Shown here: positions 44,640 through 52,797 of the stretch, piece after piece
Layout: each line of letters opens with the position of its first letter
How positions within the stretch are numbered: the stretch's first letter is position 1
Origin: Thermonema lapsum
GTDB taxonomy: Bacteria; Bacteroidota; Bacteroidia; Cytophagales; Thermonemataceae
Assembly (NCBI RefSeq): GCF_011761635.1
Contig: NZ_JAASRN010000001.1
Location: 372,001 to 436,000, forward strand
DNA length: 64,000 bases
Reading direction: 5' to 3'
Position numbers and translations under genes: made by a program
Notes under the pieces: model-generated
The model's database searches: none
What the model was told of the DNA's origin: nothing
What the model saw: only the letters and a program-made list of their open reading frames with translations

Positions 44640-45200
44640 CTACCATTCTATATTTTCGGCATCTTGTTGTTTGCCTTTTCTCCTTTGTATGCGATGCTTT
44701 TCATTGTTTTGAATGGATTGTAGTATCTGTTTAAAATTGCTTACTTGTGGATTAGAGGAAGTAGGGCGCTCACTCTGCTGAGGGATAGGGATGCTTTGCT
44801 TACGCAGTAGCAATTCTAAATTATAAGCGGCATCGGGTAGTGGATAGGCAATAAGAGCCTGTCGAAAATGTTCGATTGCCACCGCCTGTTGCCCGTCTTC
44901 ATAAGCGGCTACTCCTTTGATGAGCTGGATGTATGCCCACTCTTTCTTTGTGCACTTATCTGACGATGGAAGTGGTAAACTATTTATTCGTCCCCATGCT
45001 TTTATTTGATAATAACTAAACAAGCAGAAGATGTAAGCTTCTGGTGTAGGTAATACGCTATAGGCATTCCATGCCTTTTTGGCTGCTACGTCGTATTGTC
45101 CACTGGCAAAAGCTTCTTGCGTTCCCTCTATCAAATAGTTGTAATAGGGGGCTACTAAATAAGAATACAACAACTGCGTCCACAACAGTAAAGCTATCAT
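44640..45200 (-). CDS. TPR-like membrane protein (BatC-like)
   Basis: A 186-residue protein with an N-terminal hydrophobic segment (MIALLLWTQLLYSYLVAPYY) and two or three TPR-like helix pairs (EAFASGQYDVAAKKAWNAY, VAAYEDGQQAVAIEHFRQAL, DAAYNLELLLRKQ). The C-terminal 40 residues are basic and disordered. It overlaps the upstream VWA gene by 4 bp and so is cotranslated with it, which suggests the BatC role in Bat aerotolerance-type loci. The assignment rests mainly on context. Confidence 0.72.
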   Translation of the reverse strand: MIALLLWTQLLYSYLVAPYYNYLIEGTQEAFASGQYDVAAKKAWNAYSVLPTPEAYIFCLFSYYQIKAWGRINSLPLPSSDKCTKKEWAYIQLIKGVAAYEDGQQAVAIEHFRQALIAYPLPDAAYNLELLLRKQSIPIPQQSERPTSSNPQVSNFKQILQSIQNNEKHRIQRRKGKQQDAENIEW

Positions 45201-46168
45201 GGTTTAATGTATATTAGAGGCAAGGGGAGTAGCAGGTCTAAAACTAAGCATAAGATGGAGACCATCAAAGGGAGGTAATAGATGTTTTCGGCAGCAACAT
45301 GCTGCTCACTGGTAATTGTAGCACCACTTTCATTGATACTTTTGATTAAAGCCGCTGTATCATCTATCTCTCTTGAGATACGGAAAACAGAACAGTTGTT
45401 TGTTCTTTTGCACAATGCAGATGCCTTTTCGGGCATAGCTTTAGTTAATACAGCTTTGCCATCCTTAGTTAGTATGCCTGTTTTCCATGGGATGTGGTCG
45501 CCGGCAGAAGATCCTATGACTACGTGGTAAAAAGACAAGTTATATATATCCGCATCCTTGAACAAAGAAGTAGCAGGAAGGTTGTTACTTTCCCAGTCGC
45601 TGAAGCATATGATGGAATTTTTAACATCCTTTTTATGATTTTCTACTACTTTCTTTATAGCAAGCGTATAGGCTGAGCCTATGTTAGAAGCACCGCCAGA
45701 AGTGATTCCAAATGTCAATGATGGCAGGTATAAGTCCAATATAGCTTCCTTGTCGCGGGTCAGAGGGCAGTAAACAATGGCTTCATTAGAAAAAAGAATG
45801 ATGCAATAGCTACCCTGGCTTTTCTGTACAATTTTGGATATGCTGTATTTAGCACGTTCGAGACGCCCCGGCGGTGTGTCTTGCGCACGCATACTATTTG
45901 ACAGGTCTAAAAGAAAATACATGTGGTGATTGTCAGCATTTACTTGTTGCTTCATGATTCGCTTGAATGGTGCCAACAGGGCGAGTATTGCCGATACCAT
46001 TACCAAGAGACGAAGTGTATTCTTAAATAAAAAAGTCCTGCGATGATAAGAAAGAAAAACATAGTTTTTTTCTGTTTTATACAGCTTATACCATGTGAAC
46101 AGTACAATGAGTAGAAAAATCAACAATGAAGCCACTTCAAAGTAGGAAGGGGAAAACAGGAAATGCAT
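45197..46168 (-). CDS. VWA-domain membrane protein (BatA/BatB-like)
   Basis: A 323-residue protein with two N-terminal helices (SLLIFLLIVLFTWYKLY and LRLLVMVSAILALLAPF), a von Willebrand A domain and a final helix (YYLPLMVSILCLVLDLLLPL). The metal-ion site DLSNSMRAQD (DxSxS form, about residues 88-97) is intact, followed by RAKYSISKIVQ and IICFSDWES. This plan matches Bat proteins. The usual companions (MoxR ATPase, DUF58 protein, a second VWA gene) are absent here, so it may be a reduced locus. A TATATTTG promoter element lies 28 nt upstream. Confidence 0.85.
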   Translation of the reverse strand: MHFLFSPSYFEVASLLIFLLIVLFTWYKLYKTEKNYVFLSYHRRTFLFKNTLRLLVMVSAILALLAPFKRIMKQQVNADNHHMYFLLDLSNSMRAQDTPPGRLERAKYSISKIVQKSQGSYCIILFSNEAIVYCPLTRDKEAILDLYLPSLTFGITSGGASNIGSAYTLAIKKVVENHKKDVKNSIICFSDWESNNLPATSLFKDADIYNLSFYHVVIGSSAGDHIPWKTGILTKDGKAVLTKAMPEKASALCKRTNNCSVFRISREIDDTAALIKSINESGATITSEQHVAAENIYYLPLMVSILCLVLDLLLPLPLIYIKP

Positions 46169-46195
46169 AAATGCCTATGAATTTAATGCTTTGTA

Positions 46196-46203
46196 CAAAT
46201 ATA
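46196..46203 (-). promoter_or_regulatory. Predicted -7 element of the VWA/TPR operon
   Basis: Minus-strand TATATTTG, exact match to TAnnTTTG; start near 46188 and ATG at 46168. No clear -33 box. Confidence 0.45.
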
Positions 46204-46300
46204 TGGAAGTATAGTTGTTTTTTTATATTTAAAATCATCACTTTTAATAGTCTAACTTTCAATATTTTAAATTTTCTTTTAAAAAAAATACTGCAATTTA

Positions 46301-46332
46301 TTTGGACAATAGGGAGCTTTGCTCTATATTTG
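46301..46332 (+). promoter_or_regulatory. Strong predicted promoter of the tRNA cluster
   Basis: TTTG (46301-46304), 20-nt spacer, TATATTTG (46325-46332) followed by CC. This is the best Bacteroidota-type promoter in the window and lies 19 bp before the first tRNA. Confidence 0.75.
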
Positions 46333-46351
46333 CCTTGCTTTTCAAGGAAAA

Positions 46352-46441
46352 GGAGAGGTGGCCGAGTGGTCGAAGGCAGCAGTTTGCTAAACTGTCGTAC
46401 CGCCCAAAGCGGTACCGCGGGTTCGAATCCCGTCCTCTCCT
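46352..46441 (+). tRNA. tRNA-Ser (anticodon GCT)
   Basis: Full class II tRNA: acceptor GGAGAGG/CCTCTCC, anticodon loop TTGCTAA in stem GCAGT/ACTGT, a long variable arm (GTACCGC / GCGGTAC) and T-arm GCGGG-TTCGAAT-CCCGT. The base after the acceptor stem is T, where bacterial tRNA-Ser usually has G. CCA is not encoded. Confidence 0.95.
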
Positions 46442-46451
46442 CAAACGAGTT

Positions 46452-46526
46452 CGGGGCGTAGCGCAGCCCGGTTAGCGCACCTGCTTTGGGAGCAGGGGGT
46501 CGCAGGTTCGAATCCTGCCGCCCCGA
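46452..46526 (+). tRNA. tRNA-Pro (anticodon TGG)
   Basis: Acceptor CGGGGCG/CGCCCCG, D-arm GCGC-AGCCCGGTTA-GCGC, anticodon stem CCTGC/GCAGG with loop TTTGGGA, T-arm GCAGG-TTCGAAT-CCTGC, discriminator A. The C at position 1 is usual for tRNA-Pro. CCA is not encoded. It lies 10 bp after tRNA-Ser. Confidence 0.96.
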
Positions 46527-46563
46527 CTTTTGTTTCTTATTAAATTTTTCTCTCTGTTTTTTT

Positions 46564-46637
46564 GGTCCCGTAGCTCAACCGGATAGAGCAACTGCCTTCT
46601 AAGCAGTCGGTTGCAGGTTCGAGTCCTGCCGGGATCG
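46564..46637 (+). tRNA. tRNA-Arg (anticodon TCT)
   Basis: Acceptor GGTCCCG/CGGGATC (one G-T pair), D-arm GCTC-AACCGGATA-GAGC, anticodon stem ACTGC/GCAGT with loop CTTCTAA, T-arm GCAGG-TTCGAGT-CCTGC, discriminator G. CCA is not encoded. Its D-arm is nearly copied in the rtcB leader. Confidence 0.96.
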
Positions 46638-46642
46638 CTTTC

Positions 46643-46677
46643 GAGTCCCGCCCTTCAATCAAGCGAGACTCTTTTTT
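46643..46677 (+). terminator. Terminator of the tRNA cluster
   Basis: GAGTC (46643-46647) pairs with GACTC (46667-46671), with further possible pairs inside, followed by TTTTTTG. Confidence 0.6.
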
Positions 46678-46735
46678 GTTTCCTACCAAGTGTAAAACGT
46701 TTTTTCCTTTGCGCTTTTTCTTCTATCAAAGTAAT

Positions 46736-46769
46736 AAAAAAGGGAAAGCTTTTACGCCTTCCCTTTTTT
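46736..46769. terminator. Bidirectional terminator beside gltA
   Basis: An 11-bp stem AAAAAAGGGAA / TTCCCTTTTTT. It lies 20 bp past the gltA stop and has T runs in both directions. Confidence 0.8.
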
Positions 46770-46789
46770 CAGGATAACCGTTTGTAATT

Positions 46790-48082
46790 CTATCTCTTTT
46801 CCATAGGTACGTACTCTCTTTCGGTGGCGCCTATGTAGAGCTGACGCGGACGACCAATGGGCTCGTCATTTTCGCGCATCTCTTTCCATTGAGCAATCCA
46901 ACCAGGCAAACGTCCCAGGGTGAACATGACGGTGAACATGTTCACAGGTATGCCCATGGCTCTATAGATAATGCCAGAATAGAAGTCAACGTTGGGATAT
47001 AGCTTGCGTTCTTTGAAATAGTCGTCATTGAGTGCAGCATGCTCCAACTCCTTGGCTATATCCAAAAGTGGGTCTTTAATACCTAATTTATTCAGCACAT
47101 TGTCTGCTTGCTGTTTAATGATGCGTGCCCGCGGGTCGAAGTTTTTATACACACGGTGCCCAAAGCCCATGAGACGGAAATTGGAGTTTTTGTCTTTTGC
47201 CAACTCCACATACTTCTTCACATTGCCGCCGTCAGCTTTAATCATCTCCAGCATCTCAATTACTTTTTGGTTGGCACCACCGTGCAAGGGACCCCACAAA
47301 GCACTTATACCTGCAGAAATAGCAGCATACAGGCTTGCATGAGAAGAGCCCACTATGCGCACGGTAGAAGTAGAGCAATTTTGCTCGTGGTCGGCGTGCA
47401 GAATCAATAGAACATCTAAAGCGCGAGCTATCACTGGGTCCACTTCGTAGTCTTCTACCGGCAGGGCAAACATCATGTGCAGGAAGTTCTCGCAATAGTT
47501 AAGATTGTTTTTCGGATAATTTAACGGATGCCCTTGTGAGTTTTTATAAGACCAAGCAGCCAAAGTAGGAACCTTAGCAAGCAAGCGAATGATATTTAAG
47601 TCTGTTTGCTCTTCGAAGCTCATGGAAGATTCTTCGGGGCGGGGATAGAAAGCCGACAAAGAAGAAACTAAAGCCGCGAGCACTCCCATAGGGTGAGCAT
47701 TGGCAGGAAACCCTTCAAAAATTTTACGTATGTTTTCGTTTATGAGTGTGTGACGAGTTACCTTGTTTACAAAGGTTTCATACTCGTTCTTGGAAGGTAG
47801 CTCCCCATATATAAGCAAATAGGCTACTTCCAAGAAAGTAGATTTTTCTGCCAGCTGCTCGATAGGATAGCCTCTGTAGCGTAGTATTCCTTTTTCTCCA
47901 TCAAGGAAGGTGATAGCACTTTTGGTGGAGGCGGTATTCTTGAAGCCTAAATCTAAGGTAATCAGTCCTCCTGTTTCTGCACGTAATTTATTGATATCTA
48001 AAGCTTTTTCGCCCTCGGTTCCTGTAAGAACCGGTATTTGGTACACTTGACCGTTGTAATGAAGTTCAGCGTATTCAGACAT
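46790..48082 (-). CDS. gltA: Citrate synthase
   Basis: A 430-residue type II (hexameric-type) citrate synthase that condenses oxaloacetate and acetyl-CoA. The N-terminal beta-domain ends in FKNTASTKSAITFLDGEKGI. Catalytic motifs are LHADHEQNCSTSTVR, GPLHGGANQ (His), GFGHRVYKNFDPRA (His) and VDFYSG (Asp), with the late GRPRQLYIGA. The length is typical. It is monocistronic, with its own terminator to the left and 435 bp of non-coding DNA to the right. Confidence 0.97.
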   Translation of the reverse strand: MSEYAELHYNGQVYQIPVLTGTEGEKALDINKLRAETGGLITLDLGFKNTASTKSAITFLDGEKGILRYRGYPIEQLAEKSTFLEVAYLLIYGELPSKNEYETFVNKVTRHTLINENIRKIFEGFPANAHPMGVLAALVSSLSAFYPRPEESSMSFEEQTDLNIIRLLAKVPTLAAWSYKNSQGHPLNYPKNNLNYCENFLHMMFALPVEDYEVDPVIARALDVLLILHADHEQNCSTSTVRIVGSSHASLYAAISAGISALWGPLHGGANQKVIEMLEMIKADGGNVKKYVELAKDKNSNFRLMGFGHRVYKNFDPRARIIKQQADNVLNKLGIKDPLLDIAKELEHAALNDDYFKERKLYPNVDFYSGIIYRAMGIPVNMFTVMFTLGRLPGWIAQWKEMRENDEPIGRPRQLYIGATEREYVPMEKR

Positions 48083-48517
48083 AGGAATTATTTGTTTATG
48101 TTTTACCTCTCAAAAAAACCTCAGCTAAATTAGAAAAATTTAAGTAAAAGGTAAAAAAAGACGCTTTATTTATGTAAAAATCAATATTGAAACGATTCAT
48201 TAAAAATGAGCTTATTTAACATAATATTTATTATGAAAAAGCAAAGTGTCTTCTAAGAGTTCATTAGTATTTCCACTTGCAGTAGCGAAATATCCACTTT
48301 ACTCCGAATAAAAATCATGAGTAACATAAAAGTTCAAGTTAACGAACAGAAAAGAGAGCATACGTTCTAAGCTGCTTGTACTCACTGGCATGGGGGAGAG
48401 GAAGAGACGGCTCATAGCCTCTAACTTCTATTTTTGCATAAACATTCCAATCCAATAACATAGCAATAGCCCTCTAAGGGGGCAACCAATATTGTTTTCA
48501 CTATCAAAAAAAGAAAG
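48083..48517. other. Gene-free stretch between gltA and mnmE
   Basis: It must hold the gltA promoter, but no TAnnTTTG is visible on the minus strand. On the plus strand TATTTTTGC (48429-48437) is an exact -7 match that points into mnmE antisense; a -33 box is not evident. GCCC / GGGC around 48467-48481 makes a short hairpin that could help terminate mnmE. No ORF or RNA gene is supported. Confidence 0.4.
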
Positions 48518-49918
48518 CTATTTGCCAATACAAAACTTCGAGAATATATTACCAAGCAAGTCTTCGGTAGTTATTTCGCCGGTAATTTCACCCAAAAAGT
48601 GCAGTGTAGCCCTTACATCCATGGCTACCAAGTCGCTGGGCAACTGCGACAAAAGACCATGCTCAGCTTGGCTCAGCGCTTGTTCTGCTTTCTCCAAAAA
48701 CTCATAGTGTCGTGCATTCGTAACTATAATGTCTGTTTGAAGTGAAGCTTCCCACTGTTGTACTCTTTTCAGCAATTCGCTTTTTAGATTTTCTACATCT
48801 TTTTCATTTTTAGCGGATATAAACATGAAAGGCGCCTGACTTTCTTTTTTCAAGGCTTCTTGTATTGCAGTAAGCTTGGAGTGTTCGGAAAGCATATCTA
48901 TTTTATTACCTAAAAGGATATAAGATACATTAAGATTTTCTATCTCTTGAATGGCATCTTGCACCTCTTCAATATTGGCTGTATTGACATCAAAAAGATA
49001 AAGAATAATAGAAGCTTCTTTCATCTTCTGTCGGGCACGCTCCACACCTATTGCCTCTATGGTATCGGAAGTTTCGCGTATACCCGCAGTGTCAATAAAG
49101 CGGAAGGTGATTCCTTCAATGGTTATTTCGTCTTCTATTACATCACGGGTGGTGCCGGCTATGTCGGATACAATGGCTCTTTCTTCCTGAAGAAGTGCAT
49201 TCAATAAAGTAGATTTGCCGGCATTGGGTTTTCCTACTATCGCAACCGGTACCCCCCGCTTTAGTACATTTCCGTATTTATAAGATTCTTTTAAGTGATG
49301 AACCACTTTTTTTATTTCACTTAGCAAAGAAAGCAGTTGAGTGCGGTCTGCGAACTCTACGTCTTCTTCTGAGAAGTCCAATTCAAGCTCAAGCAAGGAT
49401 GCAAAATGAATCAGCTGTTCCCTCAATTGCTTTATCTTAGAAGAAAAACGTCCGCGCATTTGTTGCATAGCAACCCTGTGTGCAGCAGAAGACTGGGAAG
49501 CAATCAAGTCAGCAACCGCCTCGGCTTGTACCAAGTCAAAGCGCCCATTCAAATAAGCCCGTTTGGTGAACTCGCCCGGTTCTGCTATGCGGGCACCTGC
49601 TTCGACCAATAGGCTCAGCACGCGCTGTACTATATATGGTGAACCATGTGTCGAAATCTCTATGCTGTCCTCCATTGTGAAGGAATGAGGGGCTCTAAAG
49701 ATCGACAAAAGTACCTCATCGACAACTTCGTTGTTTGAATCAACTATTTTACCAAAGTGCAATGTGTGCGTTTTTGCATTATCTAACTCTTTTCCTTTCC
49801 ATATTTTTTTTACAATCTGAAAAGCTTCTTTTCCAGAAATTCTAATCACAGCCACTGCCGATTGCCCATGAGGTGTCGCCGGTGCTACTATTGTATCCCA
49901 ATTATTTTGATTTTGCAT
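48518..49918 (-). CDS. mnmE: tRNA uridine-5-carboxymethylaminomethyl modification GTPase
   Basis: A 466-residue GTPase that acts with MnmG at the wobble uridine of certain tRNAs. The N-terminal folate-binding domain begins WDTIVAPATPHGQSAVAVIR. The G domain has GKPNAGKSTLLNALL (G1), DIAGTTRDVIED (G2), DTAGIRETSD (G3) and NKID (G4). The essential C-terminal Cys lies in FCIGK, the last five residues. The ATG at 49918 overlaps the upstream permease gene by 17 bp, so mnmE is the last gene of the metal-transport operon. A longer reading from 49957 has no family support. Confidence 0.97.
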   Translation of the reverse strand: MQNQNNWDTIVAPATPHGQSAVAVIRISGKEAFQIVKKIWKGKELDNAKTHTLHFGKIVDSNNEVVDEVLLSIFRAPHSFTMEDSIEISTHGSPYIVQRVLSLLVEAGARIAEPGEFTKRAYLNGRFDLVQAEAVADLIASQSSAAHRVAMQQMRGRFSSKIKQLREQLIHFASLLELELDFSEEDVEFADRTQLLSLLSEIKKVVHHLKESYKYGNVLKRGVPVAIVGKPNAGKSTLLNALLQEERAIVSDIAGTTRDVIEDEITIEGITFRFIDTAGIRETSDTIEAIGVERARQKMKEASIILYLFDVNTANIEEVQDAIQEIENLNVSYILLGNKIDMLSEHSKLTAIQEALKKESQAPFMFISAKNEKDVENLKSELLKRVQQWEASLQTDIIVTNARHYEFLEKAEQALSQAEHGLLSQLPSDLVAMDVRATLHFLGEITGEITTEDLLGNIFSKFCIGK

Positions 49919-50774
49919 ATAACCAAGATTTAAGCAGTCCTTTTTTAGGAGACACAAAAATAGCTAGAAGGAGGTACAAACCTATACTAAGAACGGTTGC
50001 CCCACTTATGGATACTCCCCACCAAGAAGCAATAAAATAACCAGATACTGCACTAACTCCTCCAAGCAATAAGCAATAGCTTATCATAGCAGAGAGGCTG
50101 TAGCTCAGTAGGTAGGCAGTGGCAGGTAGTGCCGTGAAATAGGCGATTACAAGAATGGAGCCTGCCATTTCAAAGGAAGCAACGGTAGTCAAAGAAATGA
50201 ATCCCATGAGCAGGTAATGCAAAGTTCCAGTAGCAATGCCGATAGTAGACGCAAATACAGCGTCAAAGCTCATTACCTTAAGCTGCTTATAGTAAAAGAT
50301 AACAAAAGAGGCATTAACAACAAACAGAGCTAAAAGTAAATAAAAAGCTTTAGGACCTAAATTATGCCCGCTGATAATGAGTGTATCAAACAGTGTGTGA
50401 GATACCTCGCCATAGAGCACGCACTCCTGGTCTAAATCTACTTTGTAAGCAAGCGATGAAATAAGTATGACACCTAAAGCAAACATTGAAGTATAGATAC
50501 TACCTATGGAAGCATCCTCGCTCAAGTTAAATTTTTGAGCAATAGACTCTATCAACCAAACGGTAGCAAAACCAGACAAGCCGGCACCAATAAGTAACCA
50601 TACAGACTGAAGTGACTCAGTGAATAAATAGGCAACTACTATGCCCGGCAATACGGCATGAGAAATCGCATCTACGAGCATACTCATCCTGCGCAGGATG
50701 ATAAAACAACCCAGTATGCCACAACAAGCAGCAGTCAATGCAGAATTAACAATAATCCACCAATCACTCATCAT
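49902..50774 (-). CDS. ytgD: Metal ABC transporter permease (YtgD/MntD-like)
   Basis: A 290-residue ABC-3 family permease with about eight membrane helices. Marks are ILGCFIILRRMSMLVDAISH AVLPGIVVAYL (two adjoining motifs), SEDASIGSIYTSMFALGVIL and LMGFISLTTVASFEMAGSIL. It would form the membrane channel with the upstream permease. It overlaps that gene by 4 bp and mnmE by 17 bp. Metal is probably Mn, Fe or Zn; the presence of a DtxR/MntR repressor in the operon favours Mn or Fe. Confidence 0.92.
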   Translation of the reverse strand: MMSDWWIIVNSALTAACCGILGCFIILRRMSMLVDAISHAVLPGIVVAYLFTESLQSVWLLIGAGLSGFATVWLIESIAQKFNLSEDASIGSIYTSMFALGVILISSLAYKVDLDQECVLYGEVSHTLFDTLIISGHNLGPKAFYLLLALFVVNASFVIFYYKQLKVMSFDAVFASTIGIATGTLHYLLMGFISLTTVASFEMAGSILVIAYFTALPATAYLLSYSLSAMISYCLLLGGVSAVSGYFIASWWGVSISGATVLSIGLYLLLAIFVSPKKGLLKSWLYAKSK

Positions 50775-52027
50775 GGTATATCTTTTTGGTGTGGGTCCTT
50801 CTTAGGAAAATTCATAATAGTAAGCAGATGTGCTTCTATCTCCGGCGTAATATAGTGTTCTATGTCTTCGGCACTTTCGTGCAAGTGGTCTTCCGGAAGT
50901 TGTAAGTATTCGCTAAGGTATAACTCCCACAAACGATGCAAACGAACGATACGTTTCGATGCAGCTTTCCCAGCAGGAGTAAGCACTATTTCATTTTTGG
51001 TAAATTTTATCAACTTTCTTTTTTGAAATTTATTACAAATCTTTTCTATTTTATAGAAAGGCATTTTCGTTTGCTTATGCAATGCGTAAATATCTGTTCG
51101 GTTTTCTCCACTCGCCTCAATAAGTTTATAGATGGATTTTAACACGTGTTCTTCATCTATTTTACTGGCGTGTTTTCTTTTATCTTTTAGTTTATTGTAT
51201 AAACTATTATGCTTCCCGAAAGCAACACTTATTATTAGGATGAAAAACAGACTCACAACAATTGCCGGTCCAGTGGGTATATGAGGGATAATTAAAGAAA
51301 GCATGATGCCGATTGCACTTGCCAGAAAAGAAACAAAGCTTGCAGCAACTATGCCGCCAACGAAAGAGCGTTTCCAGAAATAAGCTATCGAAGGCGGAAG
51401 TACAAACATAGCAGACATCAGTACGATACCTACACTTTGCAGTCCTGCCATTGCCAGTACACAAAGTAGGACAACCAAAATACCTTCAAGCATTTTAAAT
51501 GGAAAATTTAAGGCACTGGCAAATTGGGTATCAAACACCCATACCTTGATGGCGCGAAAACTACTTATAAATAAAGCAAGCACCACAATGCTTATGATAG
51601 CAATCACTTGTGCATCAAGAGAGGATAGAGTAGAAGCTTGTCCAAAGATAAAGCGGTCAATGCCGCTTTGATTGCCCCAAGGCAGTTGTTGTATATAGGA
51701 TAGTAACAAAACGCCTATTCCAAAAAATACAGATAAGGTGCTTGCTAATAATACGTCTTCCGATAAAACCTTTTTTCTATGCAGGTATTGTATGAAGTAA
51801 GTAGCTAAAAAGGCTGTGCTGCTGCCACCTACCAAAAACCAAAACAAATTTTTTCCCTGAAACAGAAGAAAAGCAATACAAATCCCTGGCAACACAGAGT
51901 GAGCAATCACATCGCCAACGAGTGCTTGCCGGCGATGAAACAATATACTACCTAATATAGAGGAGGATATACTTAAGAACAAGGCACTAATGAGGATATA
52001 CCAAGTAGAAGGAAGAAACTCCATCAT
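50771..52027 (-). CDS. ytgCR: Metal ABC permease fused to a DtxR/MntR-type repressor domain (YtgCR-like)
   Basis: A 418-residue two-part protein. Residues 1-275 are an ABC-3 permease (HRRQALVGDVIAHSVLPGIC, SEDVLLASTLSVFFGIGVLL, AGLQSVGIVLMSAMFVLPPS). A basic linker near 280-290 leads to a full DtxR/MntR-like module: winged helix (EEHVLKSIYKLIEASG to LTPAGKAASKRIVRLHRLWE) and metal/dimer domain. Residues His364, Glu368, His383, Glu387, Glu390 and His391 align with the six metal ligands of the separate repressor in this operon. Such a fusion is known from Chlamydia (YtgCR), where proteolysis frees the repressor. It overlaps both neighbours by 4 bp. Cleavage here is inference. Confidence 0.9.
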   Translation of the reverse strand: MMEFLPSTWYILISALFLSISSSILGSILFHRRQALVGDVIAHSVLPGICIAFLLFQGKNLFWFLVGGSSTAFLATYFIQYLHRKKVLSEDVLLASTLSVFFGIGVLLLSYIQQLPWGNQSGIDRFIFGQASTLSSLDAQVIAIISIVVLALFISSFRAIKVWVFDTQFASALNFPFKMLEGILVVLLCVLAMAGLQSVGIVLMSAMFVLPPSIAYFWKRSFVGGIVAASFVSFLASAIGIMLSLIIPHIPTGPAIVVSLFFILIISVAFGKHNSLYNKLKDKRKHASKIDEEHVLKSIYKLIEASGENRTDIYALHKQTKMPFYKIEKICNKFQKRKLIKFTKNEIVLTPAGKAASKRIVRLHRLWELYLSEYLQLPEDHLHESAEDIEHYITPEIEAHLLTIMNFPKKDPHQKDIP

Positions 52028-52794
52028 AAACTTTGCTTTATAATTTGCGCAATTTTGGTTAATGTAGTCAACTTTCCACCGTAGGTCTTTTGTAGTAACT
52101 CTGGAGTAAAAGCTTTTTCAGTAGGTGCTGAAGCTACCAAGTGTCCGTTTAGCAATACCACCCAATCAAAGTAATCATATGCTGAGTATAAATCGTGATG
52201 AACAACTACTATGGTCTTGCCTTGTGCTTTCATGTCTTTTAGAAGAGAAATAATAGCGTGCTCAGTAGCAATGTCGATACCGGTAAAGGGTTCATCCATG
52301 AAATAAATGTCTGCATCTTGTGCCAATGCTCTTGCTAAAAACACTCTTTGTTGCTGACCTCCTGAAAGTTCAGATACTTGGCGGTTGGCTAATGTAGAAA
52401 TACCTACACGTTCCATTGCTTGCGCTACGATGTCGTAGTCTTGTGTCGTTAATTTTTTGTATGGTCCTAAGTAAGGGAAACGTCCCATTTCAACAACTTC
52501 TTTCACAGTGATAGGAAAGTCCCAGTTTACTTCTTCTTTTTGAGGTATGTAAGCTACTCTTTGCTTTACCTTCTTCAAGTATTCGCCAAACAACTTGACA
52601 TATCCGCTATGCACAGGAACCAAACCCATAATGGCTTTGATAAGCGTTGACTTACCTGCGCCATTAGGACCTATGATGCCTGCCAACACTCCGTAAGGAA
52701 GTGTAAAGTCAATATTCCAAAGTGCTGTTTTATTATGATAACGTACACTCAAATCGTGTACCTCCAAGATGGGGAATTCTACTTGTTGTATCAT
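52024..52794 (-). CDS. ytgB: Metal ABC transporter ATPase (YtgB/MntB/ZnuC-like)
   Basis: A 256-residue ABC ATPase. Walker A GPNGAGKSTLIKAIMGL, Q-loop YIPQKEEVNWDFPITVKEVV (the VNWDFP form is typical of Mn/Zn importers), signature LSGGQQQRVFLARALAQ, Walker B DIYFMDEPF and switch His in VVHHDL. It powers import through the two permeases. It overlaps the fused permease gene by 4 bp and starts 3 bp after the binding-protein gene. Confidence 0.95.
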   Translation of the reverse strand: MIQQVEFPILEVHDLSVRYHNKTALWNIDFTLPYGVLAGIIGPNGAGKSTLIKAIMGLVPVHSGYVKLFGEYLKKVKQRVAYIPQKEEVNWDFPITVKEVVEMGRFPYLGPYKKLTTQDYDIVAQAMERVGISTLANRQVSELSGGQQQRVFLARALAQDADIYFMDEPFTGIDIATEHAIISLLKDMKAQGKTIVVVHHDLYSAYDYFDWVVLLNGHLVASAPTEKAFTPELLQKTYGGKLTTLTKIAQIIKQSL

Positions 52795-52797
52795 TAC

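Noticed and set aside
46171-46461. 96-residue ORF before and through tRNA-Ser
   Set aside because: It runs through the tRNA gene and is A+T-rich leader sequence; no protein feature supports it.
48492-48707. 71-residue ORF on the plus strand
   Set aside because: It lies antisense to the mnmE C-terminus and its sequence is the reverse-frame shadow of that gene, with no start signal of its own.
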